Part shown: positions 1 to 7,951 of the stretch, piece after piece
Numbering within the stretch: position 1 is the stretch's first letter
How the letters are laid out: every line of letters starts with the position of its first letter
Assembly: GCF_010550675.1 (NCBI RefSeq)
Contig: NZ_JAAGOA010000039.1
Coordinates: 1 to 34,164, forward strand
From: Phytoactinopolyspora halotolerans
GTDB lineage: Bacteria > Actinomycetota > Actinomycetes > Jiangellales > Jiangellaceae
DNA length: 34,164 bases
Reading direction: 5' to 3'
Program-made: the position numbers and the translations under genes
Notes under the pieces: model-generated
Told to the model about the DNA's origin: nothing
Seen by the model: the letters and a program-made list of their open reading frames with translations, nothing else
Databases searched by the model: none

Positions 1-405
1 ACCGGATGCGCTGTATGCGCTGGTCAACCTGGCGCCGCAGACACCAGCACAGATCCCGGCACTGCCACTATCAACGCCGAACAGCGGGTCGAATATGAAG
101 ATCACGATCTACGGCTGGAGTACTAGCCGTACGGATCAACGGGCATCGGAACACTGCACTGCCGGAATATTTGTTTGCCCGGTTTTGTCCGGGTCCTATG
201 CGTGCGACGTTGGACTGGAGGAACGGTACGCAACGTGCCATGGCACGCCGGGCGCCTGTGCATGGCACGCCGAGCGACTGCTGGGCGGGGCGGAATGTCC
301 GACATGTGGAGCCCTCCAGCGTGCCATGGGTCGTGGCCGCCGCCCCGGGAGCCGGACAACGGCCACGCCACGGCCGCACCGAGAAGTCACCGTTCAGCTA
401 CAGCA
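1..405. other. Window edge and non-coding stretch with a palindromic element
   Basis: No convincing complete gene. Frame 1 is open from base 1 to a TAG at 124-126 and frame 2 is also open, so the first 126 bases could be the 3' end of a gene entering from the left. Codon bias does not separate the two frames and neither product was recognised. Bases 237-329 are dominated by CATGGCACGCC-type arms of a palindromic repeat, annotated separately. Confidence 0.4.
261..329. repeat. 69-bp palindrome-ended repeat, copy A
   Basis: The element starts CATGGCACGC and ends GCGTGCCATG, a perfect 10-base terminal inverted repeat, and carries ATGTCCGACAT, a near-palindrome, near its middle. A copy of exactly the same length with about 9 differences lies at 32954-33022. 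An extra arm copy lies just upstream (about 237-250). Both copies are intergenic. No transposase is attached, so it resembles a small non-autonomous or REP-like element. Confidence 0.7.
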
Positions 406-723
406 TCACCGGCTACTCTCAGCCGCGGCCTCCTGCTCCGCAATCAGCCGGGTAAGCGTGAACGGGCGCTCGAGCACCTCATCAAGCACGCCCGCGACGC
501 GCGTGAAGTGCGGAGTCTCAAAGTGCCGATCGAGCGCGGCCTGATCCGTCCACTGCTCGATGATGATCATCTGGCTCGGATCAGCGGCGTCGACGAAGGG
601 CCGATACGCCAGGCACCCGTCCTCGGCCAGCGACGGCTCGACCATCGCGGTGAGCTCACGGACCAGACGGTCGCTCTCCCCTCGTTTCGCCTTGAACTCG
701 GCGATGAGCGTGAATTCACTCAT
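406..723 (-). CDS. Antibiotic biosynthesis monooxygenase (ABM) domain protein
   Basis: A 105-residue protein of the dimeric alpha/beta-barrel ABM fold, the size of a single-domain member. It opens MSEFTLIAEFKAKRGES, the usual first strand and helix, and has a later strand (SQMIIIEQW) followed by the helix around ALDRHFETPHFTR, as in quinol or aromatic-substrate monooxygenases. The start is the ATG ending at 723, because AAGGAGG lies six bases upstream; the longer open frame to 831 lacks such a site. It follows a second ABM gene (869-1174) in the same direction with a 145-base gap, so the two may be co-transcribed. The substrate cannot be inferred. Confidence 0.85.
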   Translation of the reverse strand: MSEFTLIAEFKAKRGESDRLVRELTAMVEPSLAEDGCLAYRPFVDAADPSQMIIIEQWTDQAALDRHFETPHFTRVAGVLDEVLERPFTLTRLIAEQEAAAESSR

Positions 724-868
724 AAGCATCCTCCTTATGTATATGGAGTTCGGATGTGCCATGCGTCGCGCTTTTGTCCCGGCCCGTCGCGGCCCGTCGC
801 GACTCGTCGCCGACGGAGGCGCCGGGCTCACGACGCTGCCGGGCAGCAGATGTGACGTGCGTCGTTGA

Positions 869-1174
869 TCAGGCCCGCACCGAGTCCTCGATGCGATTCC
901 CCTTGATCAGCCACGTCGGGCCGTCGGCGAATTCCTCGATGATCTCGAAGAAGCGGGCGAAATGCGGGCCTTTCACATGGACATCGAAGGCGTCGGCGTC
1001 CTCGTACGCTTCATTCAGGTAGAAACGGTTCGCCTGTTCGGCGTCTTCGATCAGTTCGAACCGCACGGTGCCGGGCTCGTCCTTCGCCGAGTTCCGGCCG
1101 TCCTCGAGCGCCGCCGCGATGAATTCTTCACGCCGTTCCGAGGGCACGTCAAAGTAGACTGCGATGTGGTACAC
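869..1174 (-). CDS. Antibiotic biosynthesis monooxygenase (ABM) domain protein
   Basis: A 101-residue ABM-fold protein starting (GTG)YHIAVYFDVPSERR, with the typical strand FYLNEAYEDADAFDVH and the helix containing GPHFARFFEII. The GTG at 1174 is chosen because AGGAG lies eight bases upstream; an ATG at 1225 would overlap the divergent regulator. It is probably the first gene of a pair with 406-723. Small ABM proteins act as cofactor-free oxygenases or as quinol-modifying enzymes. Two different ABM proteins beside one regulator suggests a small redox or aromatic-stress unit, but that is inference. Confidence 0.85.
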   Translation of the reverse strand: MYHIAVYFDVPSERREEFIAAALEDGRNSAKDEPGTVRFELIEDAEQANRFYLNEAYEDADAFDVHVKGPHFARFFEIIEEFADGPTWLIKGNRIEDSVRA

Positions 1175-1208
1175 GCGAGTGACTCCTATGGATCTTGAGG
1201 TTTGATCT

Positions 1209-2087
1209 GTGACCGCTTCCAGCATCGATCGGGACGATCACCGGAAAAAGAGCCGAGAACTTCCTGGGACCGGCGGTACCACCTTTCCGACGGTAGCGCT
1301 GGAGCGCCGAACCGAGCTCGCCGACTTTCTCACCCGGCGACGCGCGGCCCTCCGCCCGACCGACGTCGGCCTGGCCGAGCCGGAGTCGACCCGACGACGA
1401 CGGACGCCTGGCCTGCGCCGCGAAGAGGTGGCCATGCTGGCCGGCGTCAGCGTCGACTGGTACATCCGCCTCGAACAGGGGCGTGCCGAACGTCCGTCGT
1501 CGTCGGTCCTCGATGCCTTGAGCAGGGCGCTCAGGCTGACCGCCGACGAGCGCGCGCACCTGTATGCGCTGGCCAGAGCCGAACGTCCACCGCTCTCCGC
1601 GGCACCGAGAGAGACGCCGGATGCCAGCCTGCAGCGGACCCTCACCGCGCTACCCGACGACGTTCCAGCCATGGTGCTCGGGCGGAAGTGGGACGTGCTG
1701 GCGTCGAACCATGCGCTGCACGAGCTGCTCGTGCCGTTCGACCAGTACCCGGCAGGCAGCCGGAATCTGGTCGAGCTCACATTCCTCGACCCGGCGCTGC
1801 GAGACCGCTACGTCGACTGGGCCGACGTCGCATCAGAGACCGTCGCGAACTTCCGCGCCTCGGTCGCTCGCCACCTCGAGCTGCCCGACGTGCAGCAACT
1901 GGTGCATGCGTTGAGCACGCGCAGCCCGGACTTCGCGGCCCGGTGGGCCGACCATCAGGTCCGCGAGAAGTCCAGCGGCACCAAGCGCATCCGGCGCGAC
2001 ACCGGCCACGCCGTCGTCTATCAGTACGACACACTGCTCTCACCTGCGAATCCAGACCAGCGACTGGTCACCTACGCCGCCGCCTAG
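1209..2087 (+). CDS. XRE-type helix-turn-helix regulator with MmyB-like ligand domain
   Basis: A 292-residue regulator. Residues about 35-115 form an XRE helix-turn-helix (RREEVAMLAGVSVDWYIRLE, then the conserved SSSVLDALSRALRLT). The remainder matches the MmyB-like sensor region common in actinobacterial regulators (PAMVLGRKWDVLASNHAL; final VYQYDTLLSPANPDQRLVTY). The GTG at 1209 has a weak TGAGG site nine bases upstream, and no better in-frame start is seen before the HTH. Only 34 bases separate it from the divergent ABM gene, so it probably controls that unit and itself. The ligand is unknown. Confidence 0.9.
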   Translation: MTASSIDRDDHRKKSRELPGTGGTTFPTVALERRTELADFLTRRRAALRPTDVGLAEPESTRRRRTPGLRREEVAMLAGVSVDWYIRLEQGRAERPSSSVLDALSRALRLTADERAHLYALARAERPPLSAAPRETPDASLQRTLTALPDDVPAMVLGRKWDVLASNHALHELLVPFDQYPAGSRNLVELTFLDPALRDRYVDWADVASETVANFRASVARHLELPDVQQLVHALSTRSPDFAARWADHQVREKSSGTKRIRRDTGHAVVYQYDTLLSPANPDQRLVTYAAA

Positions 2088-2134
2088 AAGTGCCCCACGG
2101 AGATCGCAGCCGATCGAGGTGGCGTGGTCTGTGA

Positions 2135-3337
2135 TCACGTCAGGACGTCCGTCGTCGGCTGCGCAACCGCACGCCGTCCGCCCGCCCACATGAGGAGCGC
2201 GCACAGGGCGAAGGCCGCCCCGAGAATCGCCGATCCCGTCCACCCGGCGATGGAGTACACCGTCGTGGTGACGGTTGCGCCAAGGGCGGAGCCTAGCGAG
2301 TAGAAGAGCATATAACCGCCGACGACGCTGCTCGTCCGACGCGCGTACGCTGCGGTGAGCAAGTGCTGGTTGCTGACGTGCACCGCCTGGACTGCGAAAT
2401 CGAGGACGATGACACCGACGACGACCATCCACAGCGACCACGTCGCCTGTCCGGTCGCCAACCACGACGCCGCCAGCAGCAGGAGCGCGCCCCGCGTGAC
2501 GCGTTCGGCGCGACCGGCGTCGGCCCATCGCCCCGCTCGTGCCGCGCCCAGAGCACCGGCAAGCCCGGCGATTCCGAAGAGGCCGATCTGCGCAGTGCCC
2601 AGGTGCCACGGTTCGGCGGCAAGCGGTAGCGCCAGCCCGCTCCACAGCGTGCCGAAGGAGGCGAACAGGAAGAACGCGATCAGCCCGCGCGAGAGGAACA
2701 GGCGCTCGCGAAGGAGGTGGCCGAGCGACGCCAGCACCTCACCGTAGGTCGCATGTACGCGCCGACGGTCGGCCGGCAGCAACTTGACGACGAAGAGCGT
2801 GAGCACGACGAGGAGCGCGGCGAGTGCTGCGTAGATGCTTCGCCATCCCCAGAGCGCGGCGAGGCTTCCGGCCACCACGCGCGCTCCGAGAATGCCGATG
2901 ATGACGCCGGAGGTGACGACTCCGATCGTGCGGCCCCGATCGGTCGGGGCCGCGAGGTCGGCGGCGAAGGCGACGGTGGTCTGGACGACGACCGCGAACA
3001 GACCGGCGACGGCGAGCCCTACCAGCAGGAGCCCGAGTCGGCTTGCCGCCGCTGCCACAACCATGCCGGCTGCGGCGACGAGCAAGTGGCCCGCGATGAG
3101 CATGCGCCGATCCAGCAGGTCTCCCAGCGGCACGAGGAAGACCAGGCCGATCAGGTAGCCGGCCTGTCCTACCGCCACGATCAATCCCAGTCCGGCTTCC
3201 GGCACACCCAGGTCGCGGCCGATCTGGGCGGCCACCGGCTGCGCGACATAGATCGTCGCGACGGCGACCGCACAGATCGTTGCGAGCAGCAGCCTTCGGC
3301 CGAATGTGAGACTCACCGACACCCCAATCAGTAGCAT
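2135..3337 (-). CDS. MFS transporter, DHA1-like drug exporter
   Basis: A 400-residue membrane protein with about 12 hydrophobic segments, the normal size for the major facilitator superfamily. After the second segment it has the loop motif GDLLDRR (motif A-like G-D-R/K), with another such loop at GRWADAGRAERVTR. The ATG at 3337 opens MLLIGVSVSLTFGRRLLL directly before segment 1. The open frame upstream to 3535 runs through the promoter of the divergent HxlR gene and is rejected. Pairing of an MFS exporter with a divergent HxlR regulator is a common efflux arrangement. The substrate is not predictable. Confidence 0.9.
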   Translation of the reverse strand: MLLIGVSVSLTFGRRLLLATICAVAVATIYVAQPVAAQIGRDLGVPEAGLGLIVAVGQAGYLIGLVFLVPLGDLLDRRMLIAGHLLVAAAGMVVAAAASRLGLLLVGLAVAGLFAVVVQTTVAFAADLAAPTDRGRTIGVVTSGVIIGILGARVVAGSLAALWGWRSIYAALAALLVVLTLFVVKLLPADRRRVHATYGEVLASLGHLLRERLFLSRGLIAFFLFASFGTLWSGLALPLAAEPWHLGTAQIGLFGIAGLAGALGAARAGRWADAGRAERVTRGALLLLAASWLATGQATWSLWMVVVGVIVLDFAVQAVHVSNQHLLTAAYARRTSSVVGGYMLFYSLGSALGATVTTTVYSIAGWTGSAILGAAFALCALLMWAGGRRAVAQPTTDVLT

Positions 3338-3338
3338 T

Positions 3339-3367
3339 TTGCAACTGACCTGACCGTACGGCAGAAT
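3339..3367 (+). promoter_or_regulatory. Promoter of the HxlR gene
   Basis: TTGCAA (-35, 3339-3344) and CAGAAT (-10, 3362-3367) are separated by 17 bases, 32 bases before the ATG at 3399. The -35 touches the start of the divergent MFS gene, so a repressor bound here could affect both genes. Confidence 0.5.
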
Positions 3368-3398
3368 GGTTTCAATCCGCAACTCCTCAGGAGGGGTG

Positions 3399-3854
3399 AT
3401 GACCGCGGCCGCTCCCATCGGTGACGTGAACTGGACCGACTCCACATGCCCCGTCGCGCGCACGCTCGACCTGGTCGGAGACAAGTGGAGTCTGCTGATC
3501 GTCCGCGACGCCATGGACGGTGCGCGATCATTCACCGATTTTCAGCACCGCACCGGGATCGCGCGCAATATCCTCACCGACCGCCTCCGGCGCTTGGTGG
3601 AACGCGGCATCCTCGAACGACAAACCGCGCCATCGGGACGTCGACAGGTCTACGCACTCACCGACGCGGGACGTGACCTTTTCACCGTCATCGTGGCGAT
3701 GCGCCAATGGGGCGAACGGCATGCGTTCGCCCCACACGAGGCGCACTCTGTTCTCGTCAGCGAAAGTGGAGTCCCGCTTGCCCGGCTACGTCCCACCGAC
3801 GTCGACGGCGCCACCGCTACCGTCGATACGACCGCTGTCCTTCGAGGGGGGTAG
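3399..3854 (+). CDS. HxlR-family winged-helix transcriptional regulator
   Basis: A 151-residue protein with the family hallmarks: CPVARTLDLVGDKWSLLIVRD near the N terminus (Cys plus the G-K-W core), the recognition region RTGIARNILTDRLRRLVERG, and the wing RRQVYALTDAGRDL. The start is the ATG at 3399, after AGGAGGGGTG; the earlier in-frame ATG at 3366 lies inside the predicted -10 box. The C-terminal 45 residues are variable. It is divergent from the MFS exporter and probably represses or senses for it. The N-terminal Cys resembles redox- or electrophile-sensing HxlR members, but one Cys is not proof. Confidence 0.92.
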   Translation: MTAAAPIGDVNWTDSTCPVARTLDLVGDKWSLLIVRDAMDGARSFTDFQHRTGIARNILTDRLRRLVERGILERQTAPSGRRQVYALTDAGRDLFTVIVAMRQWGERHAFAPHEAHSVLVSESGVPLARLRPTDVDGATATVDTTAVLRGG

Positions 3855-4004
3855 ACCGGATGCCCGGTAGCGCCGGCCGCGTCCTCTTCGCGCTGCTCGA
3901 TCGACACGCCATCTTCGCCGCCAGGCGAGTCGCTGCCTCAGCGCACCCGCGGGAGTTCTCCGCCTCGATGAGGAGTCGCCGGGCGCGGATGGCAGGCTTC
4001 TCCC

Positions 4005-4595
4005 ATGACGCGTACTGATCCGAAGGCGGACCTGCACCGATACCTGCAGGTAGCCCGCGAAGCGCTGCTGTGGAAACTCGAGGGACTGTCGGAATACGAC
4101 GTCCGACGCCCGCTGACGCCGACGGGCACCAACCTGCTGGGCCTGGTGAAGCACCTCGCCGGTGTCGAGTCCGGCTATTTCGGCCATGTCTTCGACCGGC
4201 CATTTCCCGAACCGCTGCCCTGGATGGACGACGACGCCGAACCCAATGCCGACATGTGGGCCGCCGCCACCGAGTCGCGCGAGCAGATCGTCGCGCTGTA
4301 CCACCGGGTGTGGGAACACGCCGACGCCACGATCGCCGACCTCCCCCTCGACGCGATCGGCAGCGTGCCGTGGTGGCCGGAGGACCGTCGGGAGGTGACG
4401 TTGCACCGCGTTCTGATCCACGTCATCGCCGAGACCAACCGCCACGCCGGCCACGCCGACATCGTCCGCGAGCTCATCGACGGAGCCGCCGGGATGCGCC
4501 AGGGCAACGAGAACATGCCGGCGGGAGACGAGGCGTGGTGGGACAGCTACCGCGACCGCCTCGAACGCGTCGCGCAGGAAGCCGGCCGGCCCTAG
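4005..4595 (+). CDS. DinB-family (DUF664-type) protein
   Basis: A 196-residue four-helix-bundle protein of the DinB/DUF664 type. Likely metal-ligand histidines are His50 (GLVKHLAGVE) and His147/His150 (ETNRHAGHADI), in the usual places of the family's three-His site. Many actinobacterial members are mycothiol-dependent transferases, but the sequence gives no direct support for a substrate. No good ribosome-binding site precedes the ATG. The gene stands alone, convergent with the methyltransferase gene 28 bases away. The upstream gap 3855-4004 holds nothing recognisable. Confidence 0.88.
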   Translation: MTRTDPKADLHRYLQVAREALLWKLEGLSEYDVRRPLTPTGTNLLGLVKHLAGVESGYFGHVFDRPFPEPLPWMDDDAEPNADMWAAATESREQIVALYHRVWEHADATIADLPLDAIGSVPWWPEDRREVTLHRVLIHVIAETNRHAGHADIVRELIDGAAGMRQGNENMPAGDEAWWDSYRDRLERVAQEAGRP

Positions 4596-4623
4596 GCACA
4601 GCCCACTGTTCCGGTACGCGAGC

Positions 4624-5262
4624 CTACGTGCGTCGGGCGGCGCGTACGACGACGTCGTGGAGCGAGACGGCGTGGCCCCCAGGGCCCGCGAGCGTACGCG
4701 TGGCCTCCTCGGCGGTGACGACCTTCCATACGGCGTCGTCCAGGCGTGCGGTGATGGCAGCCGCGGTGACCGACGCCTCAGCGGGCGGATGGGGCCCATG
4801 GCCGGGCTCGGGAGCGTGGGCGTGTAGGTGCCCGACGATCAGCAGGGTGCCGCCGGGCGCCACCCATGCGGCGATGCGGTCGTAGAACTCCAGCTGCGGC
4901 ATCGCCGGGTGCGCGTAGTGCGTGGTGACCAGGTCAAACCGCGTATCCGGATTCCAGGCGCTCAAGTCCGCCTCGATCCACTGGACGCGATCGCCGACCC
5001 CGTCGGCCGCTGCACGCTGAGCAGCGCGAGCCAGCGCCTGAGCCGAGATGTCGACGGCCGTGACCTGCCAGCCACTCGAGGCGAGCCAGATCGCCTCCGC
5101 ACCCGCGCCGCATCCCGCATCCAGCGCCGTGCCCGGCAGCAGCTCCCCCGTCTCCCGCGCCAGGTACGGGTTGGGCGGGTTGCCGCTCATCGATCCCGGG
5201 CCGTCGGTGTCGCGCCGCTGCCAGTGCTCGTCCCAGTAGTCCTTGTCGAACGCGTGCGTCAT
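4624..5262 (-). CDS. Class I SAM-dependent methyltransferase
   Basis: A 212-residue Rossmann-fold methyltransferase. Motif I is ALDAGCGAGAEAIWLA, followed by the acidic end of strand 2 (VTAVDIS), the motif II region (VQWIEADLSAW) and the post-motif DLVTTHYAH. The start ATG at 5262 is preceded by GGAAGGACGACGAG. The N-terminal DKDYWDEHWQRRDTDG with NPYLARET is typical of actinobacterial thiopurine- or tellurite-type small-molecule methyltransferases. It is divergent from an XRE-cupin regulator with which it shares a TTGCCG operator, so it is probably its target. The acceptor is unknown. Confidence 0.9.
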   Translation of the reverse strand: MTHAFDKDYWDEHWQRRDTDGPGSMSGNPPNPYLARETGELLPGTALDAGCGAGAEAIWLASSGWQVTAVDISAQALARAAQRAAADGVGDRVQWIEADLSAWNPDTRFDLVTTHYAHPAMPQLEFYDRIAAWVAPGGTLLIVGHLHAHAPEPGHGPHPPAEASVTAAAITARLDDAVWKVVTAEEATRTLAGPGGHAVSLHDVVVRAARRT

Positions 5263-5322
5263 CTCGTCGTCCTTCCGTTGGTGTTGCCGGCTCCCGTGAT
5301 AGTGACGAGCCCGACGACGAAT

Positions 5323-5348
5323 CGGCAAAGTCTGTTGCCGAATGGCAA
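5323..5348. promoter_or_regulatory. Putative XRE-cupin operator between methyltransferase and regulator
   Basis: CGGCAA (5323-5328), six bases, then TTGCCG (5335-5340) make a perfect dyad. TGGCAA follows at 5343-5348 and another half-site TTGCCG lies at 5284-5289. Read on the minus strand, the left half-site also serves as a -35 (TTGCCG), 18 bases from CACTAT, for the methyltransferase gene. A regulator bound here would cover both promoters. Confidence 0.5.
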
Positions 5349-5357
5349 ACTGGGCAC

Positions 5358-5963
5358 ATGGAGGACGCAATCGACCGCACGCTCGATGCCGTCGGATCGC
5401 GGCTGAAGCGGCTACGACAGCAACGCGAGATCACCCTGACCGACCTCGCCGAAGAGACGGGCATCTCCACCAGCACTCTCTCCCGCCTCGAGGCCGGTCT
5501 GCGGCGCCCCACGCTCGAGCAGCTCCTGCCGCTCGCCCGGGCCTATGGGGTGACCTTGGACGAACTCGTCGACGCACCGCCCACCGGCAACCCCCGCATC
5601 CACCTGCGCCCGATCACCTACAGCGACGGATCCACCGTCCTGCCGTTGACCCGTAGGCCCGGCGGCATTCAGGCCTACAAGTTCGTCCTACCGGCAGGCC
5701 ACGACGACGCTGAGCCCGACCTGCGTACCCATGAGGGCTACGACTGGGCCTACGTCCTCAACGGCACGCTGCGCCTGGTCCTCGGCGAGCATGACCTTCT
5801 CCTCAAACCCGGCGAGGCTGCGGAGTTCGACACTCGCACCCCGCACTGGTTCGGAGCCACCAGCGCCGGCCCCGTCGAGTTCCTGAGCCTCATCGGACGC
5901 CAAGGCGAACGCGCACATCTCCGCGCAGCGCCGAAAAGCCGCCTTCGCTACCAGGAGAGCTAG
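5358..5963 (+). CDS. XRE-family regulator with C-terminal cupin domain
   Basis: 201 residues. The N-terminal XRE helix-turn-helix spans about 10-67 (LKRLRQQREITLTDLAEETG, then STSTLSRLEAGLRRPTLEQL). The C-terminal cupin (about 85-190) has HEGYDWAYVLNGTLRLVLGE for motif 1 and KPGEAAEFDTRTPHWFGA for motif 2. This two-domain design is a standard small-molecule-sensing repressor or activator. It is divergent from the methyltransferase gene, with a TTGCCG dyad between them, so it likely controls that gene and itself. CAAACT lies six bases before the ATG, so the transcript may be leaderless. Confidence 0.92.
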   Translation: MEDAIDRTLDAVGSRLKRLRQQREITLTDLAEETGISTSTLSRLEAGLRRPTLEQLLPLARAYGVTLDELVDAPPTGNPRIHLRPITYSDGSTVLPLTRRPGGIQAYKFVLPAGHDDAEPDLRTHEGYDWAYVLNGTLRLVLGEHDLLLKPGEAAEFDTRTPHWFGATSAGPVEFLSLIGRQGERAHLRAAPKSRLRYQES

Positions 5964-6380
5964 GGGTTGCCGGGCCTGCATTCCTCACGACATGCGCGTG
6001 GGACAGTCGGGCGCTGGGAGCGTCGGCTTGCCGTACCGGGAAGCCCTGTCATCACCACGAATCTGGGCGTTCGTCCGTCGTCGGTCATCCATCGCACTTC
6101 CGCGTGCCTGCCGTTCTACGTCTTACGCGTTCGATACAGGAGCACAAAGATCGATCATGAGATTCCCTGGGCCCTGGAAGATGGCGCTACCCTTCTTGCT
6201 CCGAGGCCATGGCGCGTACGTGGACCGTACGACTCGGCGCACAACTTCTCAACGCTGATCTGTGACCTACGGAGCGTCGGCATGGCGACTGCGGTGTCCT
6301 GTGGGAGCAGAGGTCGAGTACGCACGGCAGGCTCTCGATATGACAAGTCCAGATGCGAAGCGACGACGATAACGTCTCGC
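5964..6380. other. 417-bp intergenic stretch, nothing recognised
   Basis: Lies between the converging ends of the cupin regulator and the VOC gene. Short open frames exist on both strands but have poor codon bias and no family resemblance. GC falls slightly. No terminator-like palindrome stands out. It may be decayed coding DNA. Confidence 0.4.
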
Positions 6381-7070
6381 CTACTCCGCATCGACTGGTG
6401 CGGCAACGCGCCCCACGCCCAGACCCCTGCCGCTGCGCGCTGTCTCGACGAACGCGATCGCGTTGCCGTCCGGGTCGCGCACGATGAAGTCGGTGCCGCC
6501 CCACGCTTGTTTGGTCAGCTTCTGCACGATCTCGGCGCCAGCGGCCCGATACTCCCTGTAAAGTTCGCGTACGTTCGGCGTATCTACGAACGCCATGATG
6601 AGCCCTTCTCGTTCCGCGGCACCGGCCGCGAACACCGGCTCGTGTACGAACTTCAGGTGCAAGGTCGCGCCGTCGCGCGACACCGATCCGTAGAACGGCG
6701 GGTTGCCGTGCAAGAAGTCGATCCGGAAGCCGAGCTGGTCCCGATAGAAAGTGGCCGAGGCATCGACGTCGGCGACGTACAGCACCGGTTTGGCACTCGC
6801 GACTGCCGTGTCCTGAGTCTCCGGCTGCTCGCTGGTGGGCAGGCCCGCTTCCGTGCTCGCCTTGAGTTCGGCCCAGCTGGCGCAGCCCGCTTCGAGGGCG
6901 ATGATCTCTTGGGCTTCGGTGAGGGGAAACTTCAGCGCGAGTGTTTCGCGGTCGGACAACGTGCGATAGCGCGCGAGCTGTCGGATGCGACCGCCAATCG
7001 AGAAGTTCCCTTCGCGGTGCCAGCGAACGAGCAGTTTCGCCTGCTTCTTGTAGGTTTCGAGTTTGGGCAT
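6381..7070 (-). CDS. VOC (glyoxalase/bleomycin-resistance-like) protein with N-terminal helical domain
   Basis: 229 residues from the ATG at 7070. Residues 1-70 form a helical extension (MPKLETYKKQAKLLVRWHRE, then YRTLSDRETLALKFPLTEAQ) of a type seen before VOC or other domains in related proteins. Residues about 90-215 are a VOC domain (KPVLYVADVDASATFYRDQL, then GTDFIVRDPDGNAIAFVE). VOC proteins include glyoxalases, dioxygenases and drug-binding proteins, so the function is open. The open frame upstream of 7070 is rejected because it has a different codon pattern. GGGAG precedes the chosen ATG. A 376-codon open frame on the other strand is a shadow. Confidence 0.85.
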   Translation of the reverse strand: MPKLETYKKQAKLLVRWHREGNFSIGGRIRQLARYRTLSDRETLALKFPLTEAQEIIALEAGCASWAELKASTEAGLPTSEQPETQDTAVASAKPVLYVADVDASATFYRDQLGFRIDFLHGNPPFYGSVSRDGATLHLKFVHEPVFAAGAAEREGLIMAFVDTPNVRELYREYRAAGAEIVQKLTKQAWGGTDFIVRDPDGNAIAFVETARSGRGLGVGRVAAPVDAE

Positions 7071-7393
7071 GGCGCTCCCTCTTCGGTCTTGAAGTAGGTG
7101 GGCCTTGCCCTTTCGGCTTGCTGCGCCGCTGCGCCCTACGACCGGGTCTGAACCCGCGCCTGCGACGTTGAGATTACCACAGCGAATTGGCCCCCGACCG
7201 CGTGAGCGCCGTCCTTTCCCCGGTTCCGCGGACCGCGCCGCGCTGTCGGTGGCGGCATCGAGTTCGGCCATCTCGGTTCCCGATCACATCACCCACCACC
7301 ACCGCAGGAGCAGCACATGGAGGAGCAGCATCAGCTCCGAAGACGGGCTGCCCTTGTGGTACTCGCCCGGACTGAACGCATGTCGCCCGCCCC
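7071..7393. other. Intergenic region upstream of divergent VOC and toxin-antitoxin genes
   Basis: No gene supported. It should hold the VOC promoter, but no convincing -35/-10 pair was seen for it. The right edge leads into the AT-richer promoter of the mntA-like gene. Confidence 0.35.
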
Positions 7394-7430
7394 TGGAGCC
7401 TATATCTACAATCCGCTATAGTCGAGTGCG
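7394..7430 (+). promoter_or_regulatory. Leaderless promoter and possible operator of the HEPN/MNT operon
   Basis: TATAGT (7417-7422) is followed by seven bases and the GTG start at 7430, so transcription probably begins at or next to the start codon. A weak -35 (TGGAGC, 7394-7399) is 17 bases upstream. CTATA (7400-7404) and TATAG (7417-7421) form an inverted repeat overlapping the -10, a plausible binding site for the HTH domain of the first gene. Confidence 0.55.
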
Positions 7431-7951
7431 TGGACACCGTTCATTACGCCGGGACGATACTTCGCGAGGCTCGCAGGAGGGCCAACTTGTCTCAAATGGA
7501 GTTGGCTCGTCGGGCCGGCGTGACGCAGAGCGTGGTGAGCGCCTACGAATCCGGACAGCGCCAGCCGGCGTTGCCAACCCTCGCGCGGCTGATCGAAGCC
7601 ACGGGCCACGACATCGACCTGGTTCTACGTCCCCGCGAAGCGCCACTGCACCAATCATCTGGCCCCTTGGCCAGCAAGGTTCATGCGCACCGCGCTGAAC
7701 TACGAAAGGCGGCGGCGAAGTACGGGGCGTCGAACTTACGTCTCTTCGGCAGCGTGGCACGAGGTGAGGAGTCTGAGAGCAGCGACGTTGACCTGCTCGC
7801 TGATTTCTCCCCGGGCACCAGCCTGTTCACCCTGGCCAGACTGCGACGAGACCTCGAAGCCATCCTCGACGCACCCGTCGACATCGTGCCGGCTAGCGAT
7901 CTGAAACCAGGTGTGCGGGCAGACGTCGAGCGGGACTTGGTCCTCCTATGA
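7430..7951 (+). CDS. MntA-like nucleotidyltransferase antitoxin fused to an XRE DNA-binding domain
   Basis: 173 residues. Residues about 7-62 are an XRE helix-turn-helix (LREARRRANLSQMELARRAG, then TQSVVSAYESGQRQP). Residues about 83-173 are a minimal nucleotidyltransferase domain: GS at 107-108, then Asp119 and Asp121 in SSDVDLLADF, with Asp151 (VDIV) as the likely third carboxylate. MntA antitoxins neutralise HepT by adding AMP to a tyrosine of the toxin. The stop codon overlaps the toxin start by four bases (ATGA), so the pair is translationally coupled. The added HTH suggests direct autoregulation. The leaderless start is supported by TATAGT seven bases upstream. Confidence 0.92.
   Translation: MDTVHYAGTILREARRRANLSQMELARRAGVTQSVVSAYESGQRQPALPTLARLIEATGHDIDLVLRPREAPLHQSSGPLASKVHAHRAELRKAAAKYGASNLRLFGSVARGEESESSDVDLLADFSPGTSLFTLARLRRDLEAILDAPVDIVPASDLKPGVRADVERDLVLL

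Noticed and set aside
265-330. Zinc-ribbon-like CPTCG peptide in both 69-bp repeats
   Set aside because: Both copies can be translated as C-P-T-C-G, but this follows from the conserved ATGTCCGACATGTGG; neither lies in a supported gene.
2717-3334. 205-codon plus-strand open frame
   Set aside because: Antisense shadow of the MFS transporter; Asp/Glu/His-rich low-complexity product.
5967-7097. 376-codon open frame on the plus strand
   Set aside because: It lies opposite the well-supported VOC gene and has no family resemblance; long antisense frames are expected at this GC.
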